From NCBI RefSeq assembly GCF_038561935.1, contig NZ_CP102770.1, positions 2,046,001-2,110,000 of the forward strand: 64,000 bases of DNA, in the 5' to 3' direction. Position numbers and translations under genes: made by a program. A model generated the notes under the pieces. That model did not search any database, was not told where the DNA came from, and worked only from the letters and a program-made list of their open reading frames with translations. Below are positions 1-8,407 of this stretch, in pieces. The DNA is from Myxococcus stipitatus. GTDB lineage: Bacteria; Myxococcota; Myxococcia; Myxococcales; Myxococcaceae. The stretch's first letter is position 1; every line of letters starts with the position of its first letter.

Positions 1-1
1 G

Positions 2-3000
2 CACCCCATCGTGGGCCAGGGCCGCTTCTTCGAGGCGTTCAAGCACTTCATCCACCTCGTCGACGACGAGGCCGAGAAGTTCGCGCACGTGTTCGCGGTG
101 ATCGCGCAGTGGGGCGTCGGTAAGTCGCGCCTCGGCTACGAGCTGGTGGCGCAGATCAACGACACCTCGCGCGGCTGGTGGGTGCGCGGCGACGACGGCA
201 GCCTCGGCAAGGCGAGGCTCTTTCACGACGACAAGGACCGCGACCAGTACCTTGGTCTCTATATCCGCTACAGCCAGGTCGCGAACGACTACAACAACGT
301 CGACAACTGGTTCGCCTACGGCCTCTACAAGGCGCTCCTGCCGCTGGCGCGCGGCACCTTCGACGGCTCGATCCAGGGGCAGGTCGCCAAGGAGGCGAGC
401 GACCGGCTGACGGTCGCGGGCTTCGACCCGAAGAAGCTCGCCGAGGCGCTGGAGGCATCGAAGAACCACTCCGACGAAACGCTCTACGAAGACCCCGAGC
501 TGGCGACGCGCCTGTGCCAGGCGGCCTACGCGTACCTCCAGTCGTTCGGCATCAAGTACGTGCTGGTGGTGCTCGACGAGCTCGAGACCGCCGCCGAGGC
601 GGCGACCTACGGCCTCGACGCGACGGACATCAAGCACCTCGACGGCCGCGCCATCAAGCTGATGGGCAAGGCCATCAAGGAGGAAGACCCGCGCCGCAAG
701 CTCCCGTGGCTGCGCTACGTCGCGCTCTGCTCGCCGGCCATCGGCGACGAGCTACGCGAGATCCAGTCGACCGCGCGCCGTTTCGAGCTGGCCGAGCTCT
801 CGTCGAACGCGTTCTCCGACGTGAGCGACTTCGTGCAGACGCTGTCGACCGACGGGCGGCTCGCGGAGTCCTACCCCCAGGGTCTGGTCGAGGCGGCGTA
901 CGCCATGAGCGCGGGCAACTTCGGCTGGTTCAACGTCGTCATGGCCAGCATCGACGAGCGGCTGCGCGACAAGCGCGCACGCGGCGAGAAGGACGCGCCG
1001 ACAGTGGGCGCGCTCTTCGACGAGCTGGTGCGCGTGTCGGGCCGCGTGCAGCAGCACGTGCTCGACCATCACGCGCTCGAGATGCTTAAGGTCGACAAGG
1101 CGCACCTCCCGGTGGCGCGAGACCTGCTTTACGGCCAGCTCCCGGTCGCGCTCGACAGCGACGCGCCCGAGACGCGCGCCGCGGTGCTCTCGGCGAAGAA
1201 CGAGTACGACGAGCCCATCGCCACGCTGTTCCGCCGCGTCGAGTGGGACGAGCTGGAGGCGGCCGAGGCGCTGCGCGCGTCGAAGTTCACGCGCGACAAG
1301 GGCGTGTGGAGGCTGGGCGGCGTCGATCAGCCGCTCGATCTGCGCCAGCTCCTGTCGAACCTCGGCACCTACGCCATCCACGAGACCAAGGGGCAGCGCC
1401 GCACCGACGGCAAGCACACGCTCGTGGTGCCGCTGCGCCAGAGCGACTTCGTCCACCTCGTGTCGCTCCTCTATCCGCACGCCGCCGCCGAGGACGCCGC
1501 CCGCGCGCTGTGGCGTCGCTTCCTGGGCGCCGACGACCTGACGGCCGACACCGCGACCCACGTGGGCCCCAGCGTCGAGATGATCGCGCGCCTCGACCTG
1601 CGCCACAGAAAGCAAGGCCAGACCTCGCTTATCTTCCGCGACCCGGACCAGAACAGCGCGCACGAGAAGGCGCTCTCGGCCCTGCGCACGCAGGCCGAGC
1701 GGCAGCGTGCCGAGCAGGTGCTGGTCGGCGCGATGCGCGTCATCGACCAACACTGGGCCTACGACGCGGCCCCCTCGGGCATCCGCGACGACTCGCTGAC
1801 CGTCATCGCCACCTCGCCGGTTGCCAAGGGCAAGCAGCCAGGGGGGCTCGTGACCTTCGACGGCCTCAAGCTGCACCCCAAGGGTCGCGTGCTCTTCGCG
1901 TGGGTGAAGAACGACGAGGAGCTGGAGGGCCTGTGCAAGGCGGCGAGCGCGCAGTTCGGCGAGGAGGGCCGCACGCCCGTCATCGCGTTCACGTCGTCGC
2001 GCGCGCTCGTCGACCGCATGGCGAACCCGTCGAGCGACACGCTCAAGGGCGCCAAGAGCTACCTCTTGCTCTACCAGCTCACCTCGACCGAGGAGCACAT
2101 CCTCCATCAGATCGGCGTGCCGACGCAGGCGAGCGTGGGCTTCCGGCTCGACGGCCACGGCTTCACCACGGCCTTCAACAACCGGCTGCAAAGCCTCGTT
2201 CGCCCGTTCTCCGAGGAGGTCGGGCGCTTCCGGCAGCAGCTCAACGAGATGGGTCGCATCGCTTGGCCGCTCCGGTCGTCGGGAAAGCTGAAGGAGACCG
2301 AGCAGGAGCTGCTCATTCGGGCCTGGCGTATCCTCGCCATCGACAAGCCCGCGCCGGCGACGCTCGCGAACCTCGACGACAAGTCGGGCGTCGACGTGGA
2401 GGCGCTCAAGACGCTGCTCGCCAAGCTCGGCGTCACGCCGAAGGCTCGCGCGGCGGGCTACGTCGACAGCGAGCGCGCGGGTCTGTTCTCGCGGCTCGAT
2501 GACGGGGCCGAGGCGCAGTTCCCGCCCTTCCTCGTCGAGGCCATCTCGCGCTTGCTGAGTGGCGACTGGACGTTCGCCCGCGCCGAGCGCGAGTGGTTCT
2601 GGGGCTACACGTGGGAGGGCATCAAGCCGAAGGACACCTACTTCGAGTGGATGTCGATCTTGCGCGAGCTGGGCGTCGCCAAGCCGCAGCCGGGCGCCAA
2701 GAGCGCCGACGTGTACACCGCGATCACGCGCGCCGAGCTGCGCGGGGCCGTTCAGGAGGCCGACAACTGGCTCAAGAAGGACTACGCGGCGCTGGTGGTG
2801 GAGATGGAGGCGGTGTTCGGCGTCGGCCGTGTCAAGGAACTGTTCGCGCCCGAAGCGGGCGCGCCGGGAACCAAGACGCTCACGGCACGCAAGAAGCTCA
2901 CCGACAGCACCACCGACCTCGATGCGCTCGACAAATCCGAGACGCAGGCGGCGACCGCCGAGAGCTTCCGTGCAGCCGCGCAGCGCCGACGCCGCGTCAT

Positions 3001-4180
3001 CGCGAACATCGACTGGGTCTACCGCCGCGAAGACTTTAACTCGATCCAGCAGGACCAGAACGTCAAGACGCTCGACTTCGAGTCCGACACCGTGCCGCTC
3101 TGGCAGCGCATCCGCCGCGCGTCGCTGTTTGTGGACTTCGTGCGCAAGGCAGAGCGCCGCATCCGCGCTCGCACCGTCTCGCTCGCGGAGGAGATGCGCC
3201 TCGACGTGTTCTCGCTGCACGGTTTCCCGATCGCGCTCTTCACCCTCTCGCTCGAGAAGATCGCCCACATCCTCGACGGCGCGCTCGCGCCCGCCGCGAC
3301 ACCAGGCCAGACCGAGGTGGTCCAAGCGAACGAACCGGGCACGCTGCGGCAGAACCTGCGCGACCTGAAGGTCGCCGACGCCACCGTGCAGCTCGAGAAC
3401 CTCGCGCGCGAGGTCGGCATCGACCTGACGACGTGGATCGAGCAGGCGCTCGCACAGTGCGAGGGCCAGATCGTCAGCGCGTTCCGCGAGCTCAAGTCGG
3501 TGTACGAGAAGCTGCGAAGCGACCTGCTTGGTGCGGCCGGGCGCATCTCGATGCTTCAGACGGTGCTGAAGGCGGCGCCCGCCGACTTCCACTACCCCAA
3601 AAGCACCCTCGCGCTCGACAAGCTCCAGGGGCGGCCCGCGCTCATTGAGAACACGTTGGAGGACGCTCGCGGCGAGGAAGTGGACCGGCTGCGCTCGGAG
3701 TTCGATGGCCCGGCCCGGCTCGGCAACTTCCAGCCTTTGATGTCGCGCGCGCGTGACCTGCTCGACGAGCCGCGCGGTGCGATCACGCAGCTGCTCGGCC
3801 ACGTCATCTCCGTGGAGAACGCGATCGCCGAGTACCGAAAGAAGCTCATCGAGAACGCGGAGTTGCAGAAGGCGCATCGTGGTCTCGAAGCGCTGGCGCG
3901 AGCGACGGGAGCATCGGCCCCACGGGCCCTCACTCTCAAGGAGGTCGAAGACGTCGGGGCGCTCTCTGATGCGCAGAAGCTGGTCAGTGCTCGTGTGCAG
4001 GCGCACACCATCGCGGGCGGAAAGTTGCTCGCCGAAACCGGCATCACCTTCGACCGGTGGTGCGTCATCGTGGCCGCGCTCGACGCAGGGCGCGACCCGG
4101 CGCTCGAGCCTCAAGAGGCCGATGCGCTCGTTAAGCGGAACCTCGTGCAGCGCACGTACCGCCTCGGGGTGAAGTCGTGA
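2..4180 (+). CDS. Giant P-loop ATPase of a defence operon (5' end outside window)
   Basis: Reads in frame from base 2, so the true start probably lies upstream; a GTG at 11 would give 1389 residues. Counting from that GTG, a Walker A of the [AG]xxxxGK[ST] form (AQWGVGKS) is at residues 32-39 and a Walker B (VLVVLDE) at 184-190, the spacing of an AAA/STAND-like domain. The remaining 1100 or so residues are charged and mostly helical with no motif I recognise. It is the first visible gene of nine and its stop overlaps the next start as GTGA, so translation is coupled. Size and place recall the large ATPases of BREX-like systems (BrxC/PglY), but I see no diagnostic match. A role as the energy-using sensor or scaffold of the system is inferred. 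Confidence 0.85.
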   Translation, partial: HPIVGQGRFFEAFKHFIHLVDDEAEKFAHVFAVIAQWGVGKSRLGYELVAQINDTSRGWWVRGDDGSLGKARLFHDDKDRDQYLGLYIRYSQVANDYNNVDNWFAYGLYKALLPLARGTFDGSIQGQVAKEASDRLTVAGFDPKKLAEALEASKNHSDETLYEDPELATRLCQAAYAYLQSFGIKYVLVVLDELETAAEAATYGLDATDIKHLDGRAIKLMGKAIKEEDPRRKLPWLRYVALCSPAIGDELREIQSTARRFELAELSSNAFSDVSDFVQTLSTDGRLAESYPQGLVEAAYAMSAGNFGWFNVVMASIDERLRDKRARGEKDAPTVGALFDELVRVSGRVQQHVLDHHALEMLKVDKAHLPVARDLLYGQLPVALDSDAPETRAAVLSAKNEYDEPIATLFRRVEWDELEAAEALRASKFTRDKGVWRLGGVDQPLDLRQLLSNLGTYAIHETKGQRRTDGKHTLVVPLRQSDFVHLVSLLYPHAAAEDAARALWRRFLGADDLTADTATHVGPSVEMIARLDLRHRKQGQTSLIFRDPDQNSAHEKALSALRTQAERQRAEQVLVGAMRVIDQHWAYDAAPSGIRDDSLTVIATSPVAKGKQPGGLVTFDGLKLHPKGRVLFAWVKNDEELEGLCKAASAQFGEEGRTPVIAFTSSRALVDRMANPSSDTLKGAKSYLLLYQLTSTEEHILHQIGVPTQASVGFRLDGHGFTTAFNNRLQSLVRPFSEEVGRFRQQLNEMGRIAWPLRSSGKLKETEQELLIRAWRILAIDKPAPATLANLDDKSGVDVEALKTLLAKLGVTPKARAAGYVDSERAGLFSRLDDGAEAQFPPFLVEAISRLLSGDWTFARAEREWFWGYTWEGIKPKDTYFEWMSILRELGVAKPQPGAKSADVYTAITRAELRGAVQEADNWLKKDYAALVVEMEAVFGVGRVKELFAPEAGAPGTKTLTARKKLTDSTTDLDALDKSETQAATAESFRAAAQRRRRVIANIDWVYRREDFNSIQQDQNVKTLDFESDTVPLWQRIRRASLFVDFVRKAERRIRARTVSLAEEMRLDVFSLHGFPIALFTLSLEKIAHILDGALAPAATPGQTEVVQANEPGTLRQNLRDLKVADATVQLENLAREVGIDLTTWIEQALAQCEGQIVSAFRELKSVYEKLRSDLLGAAGRISMLQTVLKAAPADFHYPKSTLALDKLQGRPALIENTLEDARGEEVDRLRSEFDGPARLGNFQPLMSRARDLLDEPRGAITQLLGHVISVENAIAEYRKKLIENAELQKAHRGLEALARATGASAPRALTLKEVEDVGALSDAQKLVSARVQAHTIAGGKLLAETGITFDRWCVIVAALDAGRDPALEPQEADALVKRNLVQRTYRLGVKS

Positions 4181-4995
4181 CCGTCCCGGTGCTTCTTCAC
4201 GGCGCGCTGGCCGCGCACCGGCGCGGGAGGATCCTGCGCGAGGCGCTTTCCGCCGAGGCGACGACGACACTGCCCGCGAGCGGCGCCGTGATCATGTCCT
4301 TCGCCGATGCGTTTCAAGGAGCCGACGAAGGCGAGCAGGCGCGTCTCGTCGAGTGGACGCGCGCAGCCGGGCACGTGCTCTTGCTCGTGCCGCCGTTCGC
4401 GGCGGGGGCCTGTGAGCGCCCGGTACCGTGGCGAGCCGAGCGCATGGAGGGCGGAGCGCGAGGTGGCGAGGGGCTCGCCAAGATGCTCGCCGGTGAGGTC
4501 ACGCACCGCCTCGAGGGCAAGCTGCAGACTCCTCCGCTGCCGGGCGCGACGTGGAGCGACCTCAGCGTGTGCGTGGGAACGTACCGCCTGCACCCCGCCG
4601 CCGGGCTGTTCGCCGTCACGTGCCTGCCGCTCTGGTCGCTGGCGGTGCTTGATGCTCCCGAGGAGACGCAGCGCTGGCTCGTGAGCCTGGTCGCGCTCGC
4701 CGGTGAAGCCAAGCCAGTCGCCGCGCCCGCGCAGACGCCGCTCTCGCCCGACCACTATGGGCTCCTGGTGTTTCTGCTCAGCAGGAGCTTCGAAGATGCC
4801 GAGCAGGCCATCGCGGCGCTGCGCGCATCGTCGATCTTCCGCATCGCCCCTGAGCGCGCGCGAGCGCTCTTGAACGAGCTGCGCGCTCGAGGCCTGGTCA
4901 TGGGCGCCGTGCCAACGACCGAAGCCACCGAGCTCGTGATGCAGAGCCCCTACGCGCCGTACGTGAGCGCGCTCCGCGAGGTGACCACTCCATGA
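4177..4995 (+). CDS. Winged-helix accessory protein of the defence operon, function unknown
   Basis: This 272-residue protein starts at a GTG overlapping the previous stop by four bases. The first 100 residues alternate hydrophobic strands and helices (AVIMSF, HVLLLVPPF), like a Rossmann-type fold without a nucleotide loop. The last 85 residues (from LSPDHYGLLVFLLSRSF) look like a winged helix, with ARALLNELRARGLV as recognition helix and wing. I recognise no enzyme motif. Sitting between the giant ATPase and the NurA-like gene, with overlaps on both sides, it is probably a structural or DNA-binding partner of one of them. The functional call is inference. Confidence 0.8.
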   Translation: MTVPVLLHGALAAHRRGRILREALSAEATTTLPASGAVIMSFADAFQGADEGEQARLVEWTRAAGHVLLLVPPFAAGACERPVPWRAERMEGGARGGEGLAKMLAGEVTHRLEGKLQTPPLPGATWSDLSVCVGTYRLHPAAGLFAVTCLPLWSLAVLDAPEETQRWLVSLVALAGEAKPVAAPAQTPLSPDHYGLLVFLLSRSFEDAEQAIAALRASSIFRIAPERARALLNELRARGLVMGAVPTTEATELVMQSPYAPYVSALREVTTP

Positions 4996-6137
4996 CCACC
5001 AATCGAACCCTGGCCCAGACGCTCGCGGTGCAGTCGCAGGTCCACCTACCGGGCACCGTCGGTCGGCTGCTCAAGCAGATCCGCGACCTCGAGCGCGTCG
5101 CGCCGCTCTTCGTGAAGGCGGGCCTCGTGCGCGCGGTCGAGCGACCAAACCCGATCGACACGCGGGCCTCGGGCATCGCCACTCACTCCTCGACGACGAA
5201 GACCATCGGCGGCTTTCTCTACGGCGCGGCGGCGGCGCGCTGCGACCTGCTCGTCGAGCACAACGCCATCTCGACGGCAGGCCAGGACAGCGCCTGCGAG
5301 ATAGACGACATCAACTACGAGAACCAGTCGATGCGCCTTGCGCTCGCCGCGATCAGGCAGGCATACGAGCTGGCTGATCGTGCCGTCGTCGAAGAGCGCT
5401 CGCGGCTCATCTTCTTCGACACGGCTCTGGTGATGGACCGGAGCATGGTGCCGCCTGCCAGCCGCGCTGGAGAACCGGGCTATCCAGCCGCCTACGCCGC
5501 CACGCGCGAGACCATCGAGTCATTCTGGGCGAGCCACAGAGAGCGGCTCTTCCCGTGGAACCCGAGCGGGCCGGTCATCGTCGGCCTCGCTTCGCAGCGC
5601 TTCGGCGCGATCATCCAGTCGGCGCAGCAAGACCTGCGCCTTCAGGAGGAGCGCAGCCAGATTTTGCCGACCGAGACGGTCAACCGCGAGGCGCTCGCAG
5701 CCCTCGACGGCGTGCGCGACGCGATCCTCGGCGTCGGCGAGCGGCGCTTCGTGCACGGCATCCTCGGCAGCTTCACGAGGACCGCCGCCTTCCGCATGAA
5801 CGTCCACGCGCCGCGCATGGAGCCGGGCAACGTCGTCGAACTCGGCGTCATCGGCCTGCACTTCCGCGCCGGCCAGACAACAGAGCCGCGCCTGATGCAA
5901 CTCGTGGGCGACGCGCCGGCGTGGACCACCGAGGCCATCGACGAGGTCGTCGGGCTGACGATGGCCCTGACGGCCGTGGGCGGTGCCGCGGCGACTCCGC
6001 TGCCAGTGCAGCTCGCCGAGCGCGAGCTGACCGCGCTCGGACCCTTTCTCGAAAACTACAGCCGAAGCGTCGCCGGTGAGCTGAAGCGGCGCGAGATCGA
6101 GAGCATCTGGCTCTCGGACTTCGACCTCGCGACGTAA
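4992..6137 (+). CDS. NurA-like nuclease, partner of HerA
   Basis: This 381-residue protein starts at an ATGA overlap and lies directly upstream of HerA, the classic NurA place. NurA is an RNase H-fold nuclease that loads on HerA and degrades DNA ends. Segments with the NurA pattern are LIFFDTALVMDRS (about residues 138-150, an acidic strand), PVIVGLASQRFG (a strand where NurA usually has a lysine/serine motif) and a late RTAAFRMNVHAP strand. The first NurA motif, normally an Asp-x-Ser, is not obvious in the N-terminal third, where an IGGFLYGAA segment occurs instead. The nuclease could therefore be divergent or impaired. The call rests on synteny plus weak motif similarity. Confidence 0.6.
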   Translation: MTTNRTLAQTLAVQSQVHLPGTVGRLLKQIRDLERVAPLFVKAGLVRAVERPNPIDTRASGIATHSSTTKTIGGFLYGAAAARCDLLVEHNAISTAGQDSACEIDDINYENQSMRLALAAIRQAYELADRAVVEERSRLIFFDTALVMDRSMVPPASRAGEPGYPAAYAATRETIESFWASHRERLFPWNPSGPVIVGLASQRFGAIIQSAQQDLRLQEERSQILPTETVNREALAALDGVRDAILGVGERRFVHGILGSFTRTAAFRMNVHAPRMEPGNVVELGVIGLHFRAGQTTEPRLMQLVGDAPAWTTEAIDEVVGLTMALTAVGGAAATPLPVQLAERELTALGPFLENYSRSVAGELKRREIESIWLSDFDLAT

Positions 6138-6150
6138 AGGAGAACGATCG

Positions 6151-7836
6151 ATGCCCCATCATGTCCTTGGCCGACTCGTCGGCAACACCGGCGACCCGAC
6201 GAACCTCTCGATGGTTCTCAACTCGTCGTTCGCTGGCAGGCGCGGCGAGTTCGTGCGCGTACGGCACCGTGAGCAAGAGGGCGCAGCGCAGACCGACGTG
6301 CTCGCGCGCATCGTCAGCATCAGCCGCAGCAACGTCCTCTACAACTCTGGCCTGGGGCAGGCGGTGACCGAGCTCGAGCTGCTGCCCGGTGCGCACGTTA
6401 CCGGCGAGCAGATCCTCGGCAAGCTCGAGGCCATTGGATACCGCGACCCCGAAGGTGGCGGCATCAAGATGCCGCGCCGGGCGCTCGATCCGGGCTCGCC
6501 GGTCGAGCCGGTGGACTTTCAGTTCCTGAGCGCGTTCTACGAGTTCCAGGAGCACTCCAGCCTGCACATCGGCAACCTCGTCGGCTACGAGCGCGGGGCC
6601 TCGGCGGTGCCGGTGTACGTGGACGTGAACCGCCTCGTGACCGAGCACCTCGCGGTCCTCGCGATGACCGGCTCGGGCAAGTCGTACACGGTCGGCCGCA
6701 TCATCGAGCGGCTCGTCGCGATCAACAACGGCACCGTCGTCGTCTTCGACCCCCACGGCGAGTATGGGCGCGCGCTGTCGGGTGGGCAGATGTGCTTCAA
6801 TGATCGGCCCGACGAGCTGGACGACCAGCGTGATCGCGCGGCCCTTCCGGCCATCCGAGACGCTTTCACGAGGCTCCGCGAGGCGGGCGCTGGCATCACC
6901 GTGTACAGCCCGCAGAACCCGTCGTTCCGGCAGAAGTACGCCGGCGCGAACCAGGAGCTGGCGTTGCAGTTTGACCACTTCGAGATGGACGACCTGAGCG
7001 AGATCCTCCCAGGCCTCACCGAGCCGCAACAGCGCGTGCTGGACGTCGCCATTCGCTACTGGATCGCCCACGAGCGCACGACGCCGCGAGACATCAATCG
7101 GCTGCGCCACTACCTCGGCGACGGCATCGACGACGTGCGGCAGTGGGACGAGCTGAGCCAGACCGAGGCGACGGCACTGAACGGTAGAAGCGCGGCGGTC
7201 GCGTCGATGAAACTCTCTCGCGTGCTTCAGGAGGCGCAGAGCTTCTATCACTCGGGCCTGCCCGCAGCGACCGACGTCTACGAGATGATCGGTAGGCCGA
7301 CCGATCGCCGTGGCCGTCTCGTCATCGTCGACCTGCAGGGCCTCAGCGACACCGCGAAGCAAGTCATCACCGCACTCATCTCGAGCGAGGTCCTCCGCGC
7401 CGCGTCGAGCAAGACCGACCGCATTCGCCCGTGCTTCCTCGTCTACGAAGAGGCGCACAACTTTGCCCCAGCGGGCGAGCCCGCCGTGAGCCATCGCATC
7501 ATCAAGAAGATCGCCGGTGAAGGTCGCAAGTTCGGCGTGGGCTTCGCGGTCGTGAGCCAGCGTCCGTCGAAGCTCGACCCCGACGTGACCTCGCAGTGCA
7601 ACACGCTGATCGCGATGCGCCTCAAGAACCCGGACGACCAGCGCTTCATCGCGAAGACCTCCGACATGGTGAGCGCGGCCGACCTCGACCAGCTGCCCGG
7701 GCTCTCGACCGGCGAGGCGCTCATCTGCGGGCGGTCGATCCCCGCGCCGCTCTTGGTGCGCGTCGGCACGAAGGCGCTGGTCCACGGCGGCGAGTCGCCC
7801 GAGGTGCTCAACGTCTGGGGGAGGTTCGGTGGCTGA
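6151..7836 (+). CDS. herA: HerA-family hexameric DNA translocase
   Basis: This 561-residue protein has an N-terminal HAS-barrel-like segment (residues 1-130, opening VLGRLVGNTG), Walker A AMTGSGKS (171-178), the FDPHGEYG motif just after it, Walker B FLVYEEAHNF (about 429-438) and a VVSQRPSKLD sensor region, all typical of HerA/FtsK-type DNA pumps. It is preceded by a strong AAGGAG nine bases before the ATG and by the only real gap in the operon (13 bp), so HerA may be translated independently and at a higher level than its neighbours. With the NurA-like protein it should form a translocase-nuclease complex. Defence HerAs usually pair with a nuclease, SIR2 or DUF4297 protein; here the partner is NurA-like. 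Confidence 0.93.
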   Translation: MPHHVLGRLVGNTGDPTNLSMVLNSSFAGRRGEFVRVRHREQEGAAQTDVLARIVSISRSNVLYNSGLGQAVTELELLPGAHVTGEQILGKLEAIGYRDPEGGGIKMPRRALDPGSPVEPVDFQFLSAFYEFQEHSSLHIGNLVGYERGASAVPVYVDVNRLVTEHLAVLAMTGSGKSYTVGRIIERLVAINNGTVVVFDPHGEYGRALSGGQMCFNDRPDELDDQRDRAALPAIRDAFTRLREAGAGITVYSPQNPSFRQKYAGANQELALQFDHFEMDDLSEILPGLTEPQQRVLDVAIRYWIAHERTTPRDINRLRHYLGDGIDDVRQWDELSQTEATALNGRSAAVASMKLSRVLQEAQSFYHSGLPAATDVYEMIGRPTDRRGRLVIVDLQGLSDTAKQVITALISSEVLRAASSKTDRIRPCFLVYEEAHNFAPAGEPAVSHRIIKKIAGEGRKFGVGFAVVSQRPSKLDPDVTSQCNTLIAMRLKNPDDQRFIAKTSDMVSAADLDQLPGLSTGEALICGRSIPAPLLVRVGTKALVHGGESPEVLNVWGRFGG

Positions 7837-8407
7837 GCGTATGGACATCGGGTGCCGACTCACGCTCGAAGTCGCGTCGTCCCATCTGCCGATGTGGACC
7901 GAGTGGGGCGTGCGCGACGTCGGCCACCTGGTCCACAGCCTCGGCTGCACGCTCTTGACGGCTACCGGGCGTGACCTCGGTTTCGCGACGGTGTCCGAGG
8001 TGCCCGCGCCACGCCAAGGCGTCCTGGGGAACGTCGACCAGGATGTACGGTCTGACTCGGTGTGGTTCGATCGCTCGGCGCGCCACGTGGCACTCCTCGC
8101 CGAGTTCGAGCGCTACTCGGGCAAGCAGAAGGACCTCAGCCCGAAGGTCGAGACGCTGCTCCTCGCGCAGCAGCGCTGGGAGTGCCCGAGCGCGACGCTG
8201 CTCTTGGCCTACTGGAGCGTGGGGCTGGTCACGCTGCCGGACCACGACGGGCTGCGCAGCATCGTGCGAGGGGGCTTTCAGGCGACGGGCGGCGTGCGCG
8301 TCCCGGGCAATCCGAACGCGCGGCTCCTCTTTTACCAGTTCGTTGTTCGCGCGGGGCAGGATGGCCTGCTCCGGCTCGAGAACATCCTTCGGCGAGGAGA
8401 ATCATGA
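7829..8407 (+). CDS. Small restriction-nuclease-like protein of the defence operon
   Basis: This 192-residue protein begins at a GTG overlapping the end of herA by eight bases. Around residues 70-110 it reads SVWFDRSARHVALLAEFERY followed by a lysine-rich helix and LLLAQQRW. Acid strand, EFE strand, then a conserved KVETLL helix is a layout seen in PD-(D/E)XK-fold proteins, with E-x-E in place of E-x-K. I infer a nuclease fold, possibly inactive, not a proven nuclease. It lies between HerA and the kinase and overlaps both, so it should be made in proportion to them. Confidence 0.8.
   Translation: MAERMDIGCRLTLEVASSHLPMWTEWGVRDVGHLVHSLGCTLLTATGRDLGFATVSEVPAPRQGVLGNVDQDVRSDSVWFDRSARHVALLAEFERYSGKQKDLSPKVETLLLAQQRWECPSATLLLAYWSVGLVTLPDHDGLRSIVRGGFQATGGVRVPGNPNARLLFYQFVVRAGQDGLLRLENILRRGES

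Noticed and set aside
752..4270. Very long - strand frame of 1172 codons opposite the giant ATPase
   Set aside because: It mirrors the coding strand of a real gene. Its translation is Arg/Leu/Glu-rich and has no domain, a common shadow in high-GC DNA.
5848..7950. Long - strand frame opposite NurA and HerA
   Set aside because: Antisense of well-supported genes, with no motif of its own.
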